NCBI GenBank assembly: GCA_033439255.1
Contig: CM065892.1
Location: 806,001 to 870,000 of the forward strand
Direction of reading: 5' to 3'
DNA length: 64,000 nt
Source of the DNA: Hericium rajendrae
Lineage: Eukaryota; Basidiomycota; Agaricomycetes; Russulales; Hericiaceae
In this document: positions 20,457-32,495 of the stretch, one piece after another
Numbering within the stretch: position 1 is the stretch's first letter
Layout of the letters: each line of letters opens with the position of its first letter
Notes under the pieces: generated by a model
The model's database searches: none
What the model was told of the DNA's origin: nothing
Seen by the model: the letters and a program-made list of their open reading frames with translations, nothing else
Position numbers and translations under genes: made by a program

Positions 20457-21237
20457 ATGCTGCCAAAGCCAGTACTGTTAATTGCGGCGTGGATTCTGTT
20501 CTACGTCGCTTTGATCCCACCACAAGCCGCGTCTCGTCAGGAGGGCGTCAAGAAGTATGGGAAACGAGACACGTTGTCGAAGGTAATACCGTGGCGACAA
20601 ACGTCTATCATGGTCACCGTAAGTTCCGCTGTTATTCACTCCTCACGGAGACTCACGTATGTATTTGTAGGCCATATACTTGATCAACAATCTCTGCGAG
20701 ATCACGGTCATCCTCGCCCGCTCATACCCCTCCTCATTCCTCTCGCGAGCCATCCTCTCGACCCTCGTCAACAAGGACGACGTGCCCGTCGATGGCGCAG
20801 CATCCATAGGGCTGCACACTTTCTGGATCACGGGTTTCGCCTTCCTGATCCTCGGCAGCTTCATAAGCTGGACATCCCACCGCTACCTCGGCAACCTCTA
20901 CACGACGCAGCTCGCCATCCGCGACGAGCACAGGCTCGTCACGTCCGGGCCGTACGCCCTCGTGCGCCACCCGGGCTACCTCGGCCTGTCGCTCACCGTG
21001 CTCGGCATGTCGATGTGCATGTTCGGCCCGGGCTCGTGGCTCCAGGAGTGCGGGTGGCTCGACCGCCCGCTCGGGAAGTACAGCCGCGCGCTGGTCGTCA
21101 GCTGGTCGGTCTATGCGTCCATTGTGCTCATCCAGCGGGTGCCGCTCGAGGACGAGATGCTGAAGAGGGAGTTTGGCACGGAGTGGACGGACTGGGCGAA
21201 ACGGGTGCGGTATGCTGTGGTGCCCGGGGTATTTTGA
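20457..21237 (+). CDS. Isoprenylcysteine carboxyl methyltransferase-like membrane protein
   Basis: Two exons (20457-20618 and 20671-21237) with a 52-base GT-AG intron encode 242 aa. The N-terminus is a hydrophobic segment (PVLLIAAWILFYVAL). Further membrane stretches include the FWITGFAFLILGSFISW region. The C-terminal half has the family core EHRLVTSGPYALVRHPGYLG, a PLEDEMLKREFG segment and WTDWAKRVRY. These are typical of the ICMT/phospholipid methyltransferase superfamily, which uses S-adenosylmethionine at the endoplasmic reticulum membrane. Whether it is the true Ste14 orthologue that methylates prenylated CaaX proteins, or one of the many fungal paralogues, cannot be told from sequence alone. 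All key motifs look intact. Confidence 0.85.
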
Positions 21238-21650
21238 ACGGTGTCTTAGAAACAAGTTTCATGGTGTACTCAATGTGCTCATTTGTGGTGATCGCCGCCT
21301 AATCCCATCGTATCAATGGTTCAGTGCCCAGAACTGTCTTGATTCACGATCTCAGAAGGCAATCTGCATGCATGTACGCATCTACTATCAAAGTAATGAG
21401 CTTGCTCATAATTTTCATAATAATGAAAATACCTAGTTAACTTCAGTACCATAAGTACCGAATCCTGTGATAAGATTTAGTCGAGATCTTACGCTACCTC
21501 AGGCGACCATATTTTTGTGAAGAATGCGGCATCAGTAGTATTTGCCGATGTTTATAGGAGGTTAAGCGCTTGCTGCATCCACAAGCACCCACATCGCCGC
21601 CATCGTGATCCATCTTGGAACTTCGACAATTGAGAACCATTGCCATCGCC
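21238..21650. other. Intergenic, nothing recognised
   Basis: The stretch is AT-rich in the middle (21,380-21,480). It separates the methyltransferase and F-box genes, and no promoter motif stands out. Confidence 0.4.
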
Positions 21651-23581
21651 ATGGTGGACACGCCTGTTGAGAGTACGTCGATTTAGGTCACATATCCTTC
21701 GAACAGACTGACACAACTTGATAGCAGACCAGGGAGTAGTAGCTGTGACCGGGCCTTCCATCGGTCTCGACGTTCATGATGCATGTGCTGCGGGTCATAG
21801 AGGCAGAACGAGCCTCATCTCGCTCCCTACGGAACTCCTCGTGCTGATATTGATGAACTTGCACCTCAAGCACCTGCTCCAATGCTGCGCCGTAGGTCTT
21901 CATTGCCTGATCTTTTCATCTGCTACCTGACCGATACACCATCCCAAGGTCTGCACACACTTGCGCATCGTGATACTCGGCAATGTGCGGCTGCAGTACA
22001 CGATCGAACTCGCCGCGGACGGCATGGCGGATGGCGATTCCTGTACGTTGGCTACTGGAGAACGTCTCCGTATTCTGCGTCACCAGCGCGCGCGCTGGCG
22101 CTCCGCAAAATGGCTCGTGGGAAGCACCGTCCGCGTTCCGTATGCCCAACTGGACTATCTCGCATATGCGGACGGTGTGCTGGTCTCGGGCTGCATGTCG
22201 CGCCCCGCGGAACCCGGCTTCGAACGAGCCATCCTGTGCAGCATGCCCTCTCTCTATGTCGGTGACCACAGGTCCGTGCCCCTCGTCCTCCCTGCGAAGA
22301 ATGTGGCCGCCGTCGTTTTGGACCCCACGCAAGACCTGATCATCCTCATAGGAGTTGCGACTGGTGACCAAGGTGGCCACGGAATGGGAGCGACCTTCAC
22401 CGTGTATCCGCGCTCTATTAGTACGTCCGCGGCTGAAATTCACCCCAAATGCCAGCAATCAGAATTTGGAAGATCTGTTGGACTTCACGACGAATATAGT
22501 CTGATGTCTGACTGCGCCATATGTGGCCACAGTTTTGGCATGTCTATTCCTTACTCTACAACCGACTGCAATGCGGGCTTCTACGTCTGGGATTGGACCA
22601 CCGGTGAAAGGCTAGCAGTATGTTTGTTCACTGGACTTGAAGGATATGAGTTGACTAAAGTAGGTGACAGTGGATTTGTTCATATAGATTGTCCCGTGAT
22701 TTGCCGTTCTCCAGCTATCACTTCAGCTTTCTTCTTCCAGATTTGATCATCATGAGCACTGGAATACGCGGTCCACATGGTAGTCACCATCAATGGGGCT
22801 CGAAGCTTTTTCTGCATGTGTTTGCTATCGGTGATGCACACGGCGGCTCACCATGGAACACGGCCGGCGGAACGATAAAGCACCTTGTCGGCCTCGCTCT
22901 TCCCAACGTTCAAGGCCTGGAATTCGATGTGACCATCAGCACTGGCCCAACTTGTCTGAGCTCTGGGCGGGGAAAGCCGTTCGGAATGACTATGTCGTCG
23001 CACATTTACAGGATTGATATCAGGACTCTCCCCCTGCGGTCTTATAACACATGCTTGGTTGTGCATCATGACAGCATTATGAGACTGGCCTCTGATTATG
23101 CTCATATGGCGGACGGCTCGACCAATTTTCCCGCAGTGTCGTGGGAGAAGTGGGGGCCGGATAATACACGGATGATTACCCACTGTAACATGCCGATATA
23201 CGAAGACTTTGATATGTGCTCGTGTGTTTCATTCTACAGATGATGTTTTCGGGTGCCAACCACTTACGCTTTTACTCCAGGCCCATACATGGCGAACGTA
23301 GTATTACCAATCTCGTGGACAAGGACGCGCCTGACGGCGCTCTGCATATCCTGGACTTTAACGTCCACAGACCACGACCAACGTCCGTAGACAACCACCC
23401 ATTTGCCAATGCACGGCTTATCTCCGAGCCCTCAACGATAAACTTCCCAAAATGTTTCCCCGAGCCAGTGACGACTCGTCTGCCATACTATTCGACGCCA
23501 CTCACTGGCATCCCCGATGATCACATTCTTGCAATGGACCAAGATCGCATAGTGGCTGTTCCGGTGAGCTTCGCTCCCTGA
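21651..23581 (+). CDS. F-box protein, fungal propeller-like type (downstream junctions uncertain)
   Basis: Exons 21651-21672, 21725-21891 and 21949 onward are in frame, with introns of 52 and 57 bases. The second junction is a TAGCAG tandem acceptor. The F-box is LISLPTELLVLILMNLHLKHLLQCC. It is followed by LQYTIELAADGMADG, GERLRILRHQRARW and WDWTTGERLAV, an arrangement I know from large agaricomycete F-box families. Later blocks (MRLASDYAHMADGSTNF, WGPDNTRM, LHILDFN, RLPYY) follow in the expected order to the stop at 23581. Two joints, near 22,690-22,740 and 23,183-23,240, could not be modelled with good donor and phase together, so a frameshift or decay is possible. The likely role is substrate choice in SCF ubiquitin ligases. 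Confidence 0.65.
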
Positions 23582-24423
23582 GTTCCGTTGAATGTAGATG
23601 GACATTTTCCACACAGATTCGTCCGCGGGGAAATCGTGACTCACATGTCATGAGGGATGCCAGTGTTTTGCTATTCTGATATTGGAGGCTCATTCTTGTT
23701 ACCGGAGCACACTGTTTACCGTGTTGCAGATGTGAATGTGGGTGCGCGGCTCCGGCTCGTGGCTCCGCTGGCAGGGTGCAGCTGGATAGACCGCTATATA
23801 GGAAAGAATAGTCGCGCAGGTTTCGTAGGTGGTTGATTTATATGCCGTGCTCGTGCACTATGTTCCGCTTGGGGGCGTGATGTGCGATGCTGTAGAGGAA
23901 ATTTATTCTGCTCTGATACCTGGCATATCTAGATTGATGGTTCAAACGTTCAGAAGCATCTTCCGAGTCATTGATGCTGTTGTAGACTCACAGCTCTTGT
24001 CCACAATTGACTACGTTCCCTACGCGGTTACGGTCTCTACATTCTATCGTTATAAGTGCGAGGATGGCTAGAAACACGATCTCAATATGGCCGTATTGAA
24101 GAGTCAACTGGATGGTCCCTTGCAAGTTCAACTTACGTCAAAGAAGCCGCGTTCTTGCAAGTTGAAGGCCGATTGTCATATCAGAACATGTCTGCAAAGT
24201 ATAGATGCCAATCCGCCTACTTCGGAGCAACAGAAGTCACAGCAAGAAAGAAGGAACTAATTCCTGGCCTCGTAGAGCCAGGTCTCCCCTCAGCATTCGT
24301 TTTGGGTCACGTCACTCCGTCACGACTTACGTAGGATCACATATACGTCATACCGTCAACTGCTCTCATGCAGTTAGGCTCATGCTCTGGACGTACAACT
24401 CCAGTTACAGTACTTTCATCAAC
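23582..24423. other. Intergenic, nothing recognised
   Basis: Only short frames occur. There is no family motif and no clear splice pattern. Confidence 0.4.
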
Positions 24424-24691
24424 ATGTCTTCGAAGCGACCGTATGATTCGACGTTTGGTGTGGATGACTCAGGTCGGCAGCGGCGATGCTTGAATGATGA
24501 ATTCTTCAACTCATAATCAGCCGAAGGGCATCTTTACCATGATTCCTCTGGAGGGTCAGCGCAATCGTACGGTGACAGACATGCTTCCTTTGCCGGTGAG
24601 TTGTGTCTACTGTGGAGGTGCATCCCGATTCCAGTGAGTGCTGATTTATGAATAAGTAGGTGTTGTTTCCTCGGGACAATTACGGGTCTAA
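24424..24691 (+). CDS. Possible small spliced gene
   Basis: A tentative three-exon model (24424-24472, 24521-24595, 24660-24691) yields 51 aa starting MSSKRPYDSTFG, with GT-AG borders and one frame. A second frame across the middle exon is also open, so the model is not unique. There is no homology that I recognise and no clear TATA box. It may be a small protein or a chance pattern. Confidence 0.25.
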
Positions 24692-26567
24692 TGCACAGTG
24701 CCTATCCATCCCGCAGTCGACCTACGAGAGCGAGACTACATTCCCGCTACCTACGTAGTGGGTCTTATACTTCATTTCTGTGGCTCGATTTTTGGCGGTA
24801 GATCGCAGATCGGGGCCGCAGTGACTTTGCATCTCCGGAAGCTGCGTCGGCCGGCTCTTTCCTTCAATTATGATCGCTCAACCTCACTGCAATTTTATCC
24901 AGTCCTCATTGACATTCAAGTTTCAAGTGCTACAACGGATAGTCGCCACATCTCGCACACTCTAAAGTCCATTTTTCTGTCAATTATACAGTTCCTTTAC
25001 ATCTCTGTCGCAAAATATCGTGCACCATCGCTTATTGGAATTGGACATGCCTAAGACTACATAACGCCGAGCGAGGTAGGCGGAGTGCCGCACGACCACG
25101 CGGATTATTGTCCTGGAAGCTTCAATCGTGCGCTTGAATAATGGCTGCCACACCCGCGACAAAAACGATGCATGGTTTGATCTGAAACACGTACATATGC
25201 CTCCTTGCCTGTGCAACTGAGCTTCCGCATCCCCAATCCCAACCTACGAACCCAAATTTTTCTATAGCTTAAAATACAATATTGCAATACTAGTAGTATG
25301 GAAATCTAAGCTACCATGAAGAAAACCAAAATCTTCCGTAACAGAAACCATACCCAAATTAAATGGTCCACTACGAGACCAGGCGATGCCCGAAGGGCCG
25401 TGGAATTTATGTAAGCTTCTGCCGACTCGGATGACAACTCGAAGAAAGTATAACAGCGGATCGCGCTTGCTGAACGTGCGTATGACGCACGCCGGCAGGT
25501 TGCTGCAGACATGAAGTAAAGCCTCGCAGAAGCGCACCACTTCTTTTGACCAGGCTTCAGCCCTACAGCACGTCAGTGGTTTCGAAGTATGTGTTGGCCG
25601 CGGATCGTGATGGATGAGCAACACGCCGCTGTATTGCGACAGAATTATCCGAAGTTGGAGCGGTGATCACTGAACGGTTGATTTAAAAAATTCTCCTGGA
25701 AATTGAGGTCGAAGGATGATTCAGATAAGACGAGACAAGGAAACCAAAACATACTCGCGTAGCTAATACCAATCCCAAAACAAAGCTGAAGGATTGAAGG
25801 GTGAGGTTGTCTGTCGGTACTTATGTTACGCCGATTTCGTACTCCGCAATCACTGTCTTGCTTCAAAATGGAAACTAGATATCTCAACTTGTTCGATCCT
25901 CAGGTGCATGTATGCACTACATAGGCGTTGATGCAGAGCATGAAATGTCAGAAGAGCGTCCTTCGTACTTACTTCGCAAGTTGATCTGCGGCGCGCGACG
26001 GACATAGCTGCGGAAGTCTCACGGGGCATTCTGGACTGAATGAAGACAGCGCAGCAGCTTGCGATCACGCCAACTGGACAACCAACGAAATACATGATCT
26101 CCAGTGGGGACGTGGATGCAATTTCGTCTTATTCGAAGAGTCGTTCGTGAGTTTTAGGGTGCGTGTTTCCTGGGGGGGAAAAGTTGTCATTCGGCTTGAC
26201 ACGATGGCTGCAGGGCTTGCGTCTCATTCCAGCATCCGACTGCAGAGTTGTCTGGTGGAGAAGGGTTATACGTCCCGCTCTAAATTCTGTTCCGGCGAGG
26301 TGTTGTCCCGCGGAATTGCATTCCGACTTCGGCGCTTTTTCTATAGGAAGGCAACCCAAAGGCATCTGGGTGGCATTACGAGGACCAGGTTAGGGGCGTT
26401 ATTGCAGTCAATACTCGACCCCTGAAGGAAACCTGAAGGGAATGATGGATGCTGAGCGTGGATCAGCTTCGAAGCCGTTGATCTATTTGGAAGCTTATCG
26501 GGGTCGGGCAGCTCCTCCTCCATGCACCTCCCGCCCGCCCTCCCCGACCCCGACCCCTCCTCGCAAG
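24692..26567. other. Intergenic, nothing recognised
   Basis: Scattered short frames occur on both strands without family motifs. The last part is the upstream region of the GT8 gene. An in-frame ATG at 26442 could extend that protein by 42 residues. Confidence 0.4.
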
Positions 26568-27867
26568 ATGAGCCGCTATAACTTCAAGTACCTTCCCCTC
26601 CCGACTGGAGACTGGCCATTGCCAGCATCCTCATGGCGCATCGATGTGCGGTCCCGCCAGACGTGGCTATATCTTGTTCTGGGTGTGGTAGGCATCGTGA
26701 ATGTCTTCCTGGGGTGGAAATGGTGGCATGGGCCTCCGCTCACACCGTTAGATTCCTACCAGATCCTGTCAGTACCTCCAAAACGAGATCACGGATCGAA
26801 AAAAGCTTACCGTTTCGCAGGAAAGACAACTTCCGCCTCACTTCCCCGACCAACCCTAATTCGACGGCGATCGTTACGACGCTCTATAATGACCTCTACA
26901 CGCTCCCCGTTTTGACTTTGGGATATTCACTCTCCACGCACTACGACAATACGACCTCGTCAGAATATCCATCATTGCCCGCCCCGAGACGACTCCTCCT
27001 GTACATCCCCCACCGCATCTCGCCCCTCACCCTCTGCCTCGCGCGCGCCGTTGGCTGGGAGCCGCACCCCGTCGACTTCATCGCCCCGCCCCACAACGGC
27101 GAAGGCATCGGCTTCCGCTTCGGCGACCAGTACACCAAGCTCTCCCTCTGGACGCTCGACCAAATCGGCATCCAGAAACTCGTCTACCTCGACGGCGACA
27201 CGCTCGTGCGCCGGCGCTTCGACGAGCTCTTCGCGCTGCCGTTCGACTTCGCGGCCGTCCCCGACATCTGGGAGAACGAGCGCGGGTTCGCGCTCGGGTT
27301 CAACGCGGGCGTGCTCGTGCTCCGCCCGTCGACGGCCGTGTTCGAGAACCTCCTCGCGCGCATGGAGGACGCGGTGTACCCCCCCGGCGAGGCGGAGCAG
27401 GCCTACCTCAACCTCTACTTCGGCGCGGAGGCCGTAAGGCTGCCGTACATCTACAATGCAAACCTCGTCGCGAAGATCCGCAGCCCGAAGCTCTGGAATT
27501 TTATGAGTCAGTCCGACGCGCTGAGGATCGTGCACTATACGACGCCGAAGCCATTTCCGTTTTATGCGCCGCCTGTCGGCACGGAGAATGGCGGGACGCG
27601 GGAGTGGCTGCAGAAGGCGCGCGAGACGGTGCGCCGGCACGTGCAGAAGGCGAAGAAGGCGAAGGGCGGGCTGTTTCGGGAGGAGATTGGCTGGTGGGAG
27701 GATGCGTGGAGAGGCATGGAACGCGATCGAAGTGAGGAGATGGAGAAGTGCAAGAGGGAGGTCGCAGGTGGGTCAGTTCGTCTTTTGTCTCGAGAGAAGA
27801 CGCGACTTACCTTTCTTCTGCATCAGGGAGCACAGTTCCGCGCGTCGACATGCTGGGTCGAGCATGA
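26568..27867 (+). CDS. GT8 family glycosyltransferase, type II membrane protein
   Basis: Three exons (26568-26767, 26821-27767, 27827-27867) total 1188 nt and give 395 aa. A short cytosolic N-terminus is followed by one membrane anchor at about residues 32-50 (TWLYLVLGVVGIVNVFLGW), as in Golgi type II enzymes. The catalytic part has the glycogenin-like GT8 order: AIVTTLYNDLY, YTKLSLWTLDQIGIQKLVYL, the metal-binding DGD at about 191-193, FAAVPDIWENERGFALGFNAGVLVL, EQAYLNLYF and LRIVHYTTPKPFPF. GT8 enzymes transfer sugar from a nucleotide sugar with retention, using manganese at the DxD. The acceptor is unknown. An upstream in-frame ATG at 26442 exists; I prefer 26568 because it gives a short signal anchor. 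Confidence 0.88.
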
Positions 27868-29355
27868 GCAGGTCATGGGGATCGGACCTGGCGGAACTCG
27901 CAAAACTGCACGTCGTTTGAGCATCTCGTCGGCTGTGTGGACCTATTCATGAGCCAACTTCTGTTCGACATTGATGTTTCTTTCCTTGGGAAATAGCTTG
28001 AGTAGAGTACCTGCATACGGTTCACGGGAAGTTCGCGCGACGAACATATCGGCATATCTGTGGTACAAATGATGATCCGGTTCTGCAAACGCGCGCCTAC
28101 AACGGTGACCGCGGGCTTATCGTTCTAGCGCCGTCGGGCGCCAAGCCGTATAGACGCCCGACGCCTGAGCCGCCCACAACGCCGTTGCAATGCTCAACTC
28201 CTCTGACACTTTCGAAAAACATAGGCGACATTGCAGTATAATGGGAGGCCATTTCGTCACGGAGGTTTCATGTAGACGGGCTCACTTCTAGACCGGTGAC
28301 TGTGTGTCTCGTACACAGTATTGTATTATGATTACAGTAAGATTGGGAGGCGAGGGCATTCAACCCGGAAGATATATTCCTGAATTCGGCCTCGTTCCTG
28401 ACCTCAAATTTTCCTGTCCCATCTTCGCCTTGAGCCTCAGAGGTGAAAAGCCCATTCACGAGCTCCCCACAAGAGCACACAAGCCACAGACGCGTCGACT
28501 GACGCGTGATCGACGCGTTTATCGTATTTGGCGCCCATAGCAGCCGGCGCTTGATGCTTTCCCTCGTCTCGCCCTCGTCAAAAGCCGCGTTGCTCAGCGA
28601 TTTCATCAGAGCTCTACACATCATGCATTAACCTGTGGCGGAGAGGCTAATGTGCATCTTAAATAACCTAGAAATGCATCAATTGAGTGTGATTTTGCTG
28701 TACCCGAAAGTCGGACGAAATATGCTAATCCGGTTGCATATTGCAGCAGCTCAAATTACACCATAATGTGAACATTCTGTCGTGCCGAAACGGAACACAA
28801 ACCTGGCTGAAATACAAAATTCTGGAGTGATTTGAGGCGGTCCGAAACAAGTCCCATTTTACATATTTCACTAATACATGTTGAGCTGCGAAACTATACG
28901 GATATTTTATATATGCCCTCGAAATCAGGTCGCCTGAAACAACGCAGAAACAAAGGATTTCTATGTCATATTGCCACGAAGGAACTGTGACCGAAATAAA
29001 TCACTTTATAAGTGTTGTGGGCACCCGGATATGCAGACGAAATGACGAAATTCGATTGTAAGTCAGCGCCACTGTTATGGGTAGGAAGTTTTACATTTCG
29101 GCCAAGTTTCTTCTGCACCGATGTGTGTACAAAGGTCTTTAATTCAATGACCTTTCAAGTGAAAGGAAGTTGTTTGGAAAGTTGACAATTCGAAAGAGTC
29201 TCGGGCAGCAACAAACGGCGTTGATACTAAGATAATCAACACAGGACAAAAGAGCCTGAAATGCTTTGTTTCAGCTGCCTTTCACACCATTCGAAATGCA
29301 GCTGAAATTTAAAAATCATATCTCATTTCTATTGCATTTCGGCCTTAAAGAAATT
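27868..29355. other. Gene-free, AT-rich in the right half
   Basis: A short hairpin (GCCGTCGGGCG facing CGCCCGACGCC) lies near 28,126-28,165. From 28,680 the sequence becomes AT-rich, with recurring CGAAA, GAAATG and CATTTCGG words, but I could not define an element. No gene is recognised. Confidence 0.4.
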
Positions 29356-29525
29356 TCAGCACCAGCTCAGTGCAAGCTCAGCACCAGCTCAGGATCAGCT
29401 TGGCACCAGCTCAGCACCAGCTCGGCGCAGCTCAATACCAGCGGGGCGCCAGCTCGGCACCAGCTCAATACTAGCGGGGCACCAGATCGGCACCAGCTCA
29501 TCAGCAGCTCAATGCTAACACAAGC
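29356..29525 (+). repeat. AGCTCAGCACC minisatellite
   Basis: Units of 10-17 bases built on CAGCTCGGCACCAGCTCA and CAGCGGGGC repeat imperfectly for about 170 bases. One frame reads as HQLSTS/NTSGAPA repeats but has no other coding sign. Confidence 0.85.
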
Positions 29526-30297
29526 TCCAGTGAAGTAGCCACTCCAGCGTCAAGCACCAGCTCAGCCCAAGCTTCACATCAGCGCGCTACTAGCATGAGC
29601 CATACGTCACCATGAACCGGCGTCTGCACGTTCTTGAACGCGTGCTGTCACGGCGTGGTGGACGCCATCGCGCGCGTGCACGGGGATGCTGATGCCGTCG
29701 ACGGTGAGGAGAGACCATGCAGAGCTGGACGGAAAGCCTGCGTTGTCGACAGCGTGGGGTGCCGTGGCCGTTTGCAGTGGGGTTGATACGGAGAAAGGGG
29801 CCTAATAAAAAAGCAGGCTCACTCGTTATACGATATAACGAGCGACGCTTTCATAAAACATCGGGTGCAGACTCATCGTATGTGATTTGCGAGCCCCGTC
29901 AAGATCCTGGCCGCCGCTCTAGCTATCAAACTCCTTCACCTCTGGGATCATGTCCAGACCTCAGGGCATCATGGACGTCGGCGCCGCTGGATTCAACATT
30001 TGTGCAAGCGCGTCAGCTCAAAGTCGACCAAGTGTTCACAATATACATACAATATACCCCAACTCTCATCGTCTTGTTCTCATCGTCTGGTTCCCATTCT
30101 TGCTCTCTCGTCCGCTTTCATCCTTGCTTTCTCGTCCTCGCTTTCATCCCTGCTGTTTCGTCCTTGTCTTCTCGTCCTCGCATTTTCGTCCTCGCATTCT
30201 CATCTTTTCGCCAATGGTCTTAGTCAAGTATTTCCACAAGTCGATTGTTCCGGTCTTCATAAAAGCAAGTATTTCCTATATGTACATGAGTCTCTAG
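29526..30297. other. No gene recognised; TC-rich patch
   Basis: A stretch at 30,060-30,215 is rich in TCTCGTCC/TTTCATCC words. Other frames carry no motif. The region may include 5' exons of the partial gene that follows. Confidence 0.35.
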
Positions 30298-30735
30298 ACA
30301 TGGCGGCTTCAGGACCGTGCTTACCAGAAAATCCTTCGATCACTGAGCGACGCATCCCCCGGATCGCGGGCATGGCCAGGCAGGCATCGCGATGAAGCCG
30401 TCGGTGCGCGTTTGGATTGGGGTGAGAAGTCTTTGAGGCCAGATGGGCGCACTGTGCGTACGCTGATGATGCAGGCGAATAAGGGCGCTGCCCACGAAGA
30501 GTTGAGGAGGATGGCCGGGAGAAACAGCCATCGGAAGCTTCTAACGCTCGAGATCGATGTCGACGCGCCGCCTGATGAAGAGCGGTTTATCAGTGACTGG
30601 TCGAAGAAGATGGCCGACTTACCAGACGGGATAAACGAGCCCGAGAAGGGCGACGAGCAGAAAGGCGAAGGGAAAGCTGATGGCAAGAAAGGCTCGAAGA
30701 AGGAAAGCAGTAAAACGGGAAAAAGGCGAAAGTGA
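30298..30735 (+). CDS. Lysine-rich hypothetical protein, C-terminal exon
   Basis: One frame is open from a TAG acceptor-like site at about 30297 to the stop at 30735. The readable part starts TWRLQDRAYQKILRSLSD and includes LDWGEKSLRPDGRTVRTLM, AHEELRRMAGR and DAPPDEERFISDW. It ends in about 45 Lys/Glu/Gly/Ser-rich residues, finishing KTGKRRK. No start codon precedes the first residues in this frame, so either 5' exons lie upstream or the gene is truncated. The family is not recognised. The basic tail may be a nuclear signal, which is inference. Confidence 0.4.
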   Translation, partial: TWRLQDRAYQKILRSLSDASPGSRAWPGRHRDEAVGARLDWGEKSLRPDGRTVRTLMMQANKGAAHEELRRMAGRNSHRKLLTLEIDVDAPPDEERFISDWSKKMADLPDGINEPEKGDEQKGEGKADGKKGSKKESSKTGKRRK

Positions 30736-31099
30736 AAAACTGGGATACCTCAGAGTAACGCGAAGTTTCGCGACGTATTAGGGAACTTTTTTGCTGTTCG
30801 CTGTCTTATGCATAGGTTGTGATTGCGGGCAAATTCTTCTTTGATTTACCCCTAAACTAATGGCCTACATAACTTGATATAACGACTCAACTAAAGAACA
30901 GATACGTCAGACGTTAATGTCTTCAATAATTTGGGGCTTACATACTTCCCACTACTTCAAAAGTCGCCGCAGAGGGTGCCGACATACGGCTCGCGGCTCC
31001 GCACGAATGCATAAATCCGAGCGGTGCTTAAGGGACATAGAGCCACCGTCCTAAGCCAAATGTGTTCTCACCGGGACTACCGAGAATTGGTTTTCTATC
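30736..31099. other. Intergenic, nothing recognised
   Basis: No motif is found. The helicase pseudogene begins to be recognisable to the right. Confidence 0.35.
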
Positions 31100-32495
31100 A
31101 CCAAATTTCCAATTTCCAATTTCCAGTGACCCGCGCCGAGCGGCCTACTGGTCCAGAGGATGATGCCTTCGGCGTGAGCATTGGTGAGACGCTCACGGTT
31201 CCCGCTTGACGAGTTTTACGATGAATGTCGTCTGCCTGCAGAGCACGCTTGGATGCGCGCATCTGCGCGTTGAGCTTGGCGACGACGCTGAGCGCTTGCT
31301 TGTATGGCGGACTATCTTTCGCGGCACGAGCAGAGCTTCTTCCGCGGTACGCAGCGAAAACTGGATCCTCTCTTCCTCCTTCTGATGTGCCAGACGACGT
31401 GCAAGCACGGCCGCACCGGCGACTCCGAGGAGGCCTTTCGAGGAATCAGGAGCCGGTCCACGTTAAATCTCGATTTTGAAGGTGCCGAAGGTCATGTCGT
31501 CTACCGGCTCTTTCTCTTTCTCCACCACCGCGGCTTCCTCAGCTTTCTCTTCTTCAGGCTCACCATAAGCCTTGCGCTCAGCCTTTTCACGAGCATCGCG
31601 CTCCTGGTCCAACCGGCCGAGAACCTTCCCTCCAAAGCCTGAACCGGTAGCCTACGCCTTGCCAGTTCTCACTTTGTCGAGGAACCCTGAAATCAACAGC
31701 GTAAGTAATGTTCAGATTTAGATGATTGCTTAGAACGCACCATTGGCCAAAGTCTCGAGCTCCTGAGGTACATTGCCATTGCTGGCCTTCAGAGCGCGAT
31801 AGATGTCTACCGAGTACCTGTCTTGGTCAGGGGTGATAAATGTGATGCATGTTCCCTGCTCGTCTTATACGACCAGGGTGGTGGACATAGTCCTCCATAT
31901 GGTCCAGTGCATCATAATCGATAAGCAGCTTAAGCAGCTTGGCATCCAAATCCCGAGCCGCAACGGACGTGGCGATAACGATCGGAACGACACCAGATTT
32001 AAAATGAACGACGGTCGAATCACGGTCGATCTGGTCATTGACACCATGGAGTGACATGCAGAGATGACCCTTGGAATCCGTCTGCTTTGGAAAGGTTGCC
32101 AAGGAGAGCGTCTGTCGGTCAGGCCGGATGTTGTTAATAATCTTCAATGCATGAGGCTCGAAGCCCATGTCGAACATACGGTCCGCCTCATCAAGCACCA
32201 GATACGTGCCATGCTTCAGATTGGTAGCGCGACCGGAGTTGGCGGTGAGCAGATCGATCATCTGGCCAGGTGTACAGACAATGATATCCGCTCCTTTCTT
32301 CATGTCGGCAATCTGGTCCCTAATTGGGGACCCTCCATATGCGCATACAGCCTGCACAAGAAATGTCTTTCAGTAAAGAGCAGAAATCACATAGGTAAGT
32401 TCACGTACCCGAAGACCCAAAACTTTCCGGAAAGGCTTACAGTCTCGATGGATCTAAACAGCCAGCTCACGGGTGGGCGTATGATAGAGATGGCG
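31100..32495 (-). pseudogene. PRP5/DDX46-type DEAD-box RNA helicase relic
   Basis: Read on the minus strand, PRP5-like blocks appear in order: [62 protein letters not shown] and [11 protein letters not shown], then [18 protein letters not shown] and [13 protein letters not shown], then GFLDKVRTGKA, GSGFGGKVL, LDQERDAREKAERKA and EEERIQFSLRTAEEA. PRP5 remodels U2 snRNP during spliceosome assembly. Damage is extensive. TAG replaces the glutamine after PTRELAV. Motif III SAT reads LAT. About 100 residues between motifs III and V are missing. Motif VI reads [10 protein letters not shown] instead of HRAGRTGRAG. Further stops lie after GKA and FKIEI. Introns are still visible (for example GTACGT near 32,408), so it is not a processed copy. 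It starts abruptly at 32,495 against the duplicated segment. Confidence 0.85.

Noticed and set aside
26972-27640. Minus-strand 222-codon frame inside the GT8 gene
   Set aside because: It is a shadow of a GC-rich coding exon whose plus-strand translation has clear GT8 motifs.
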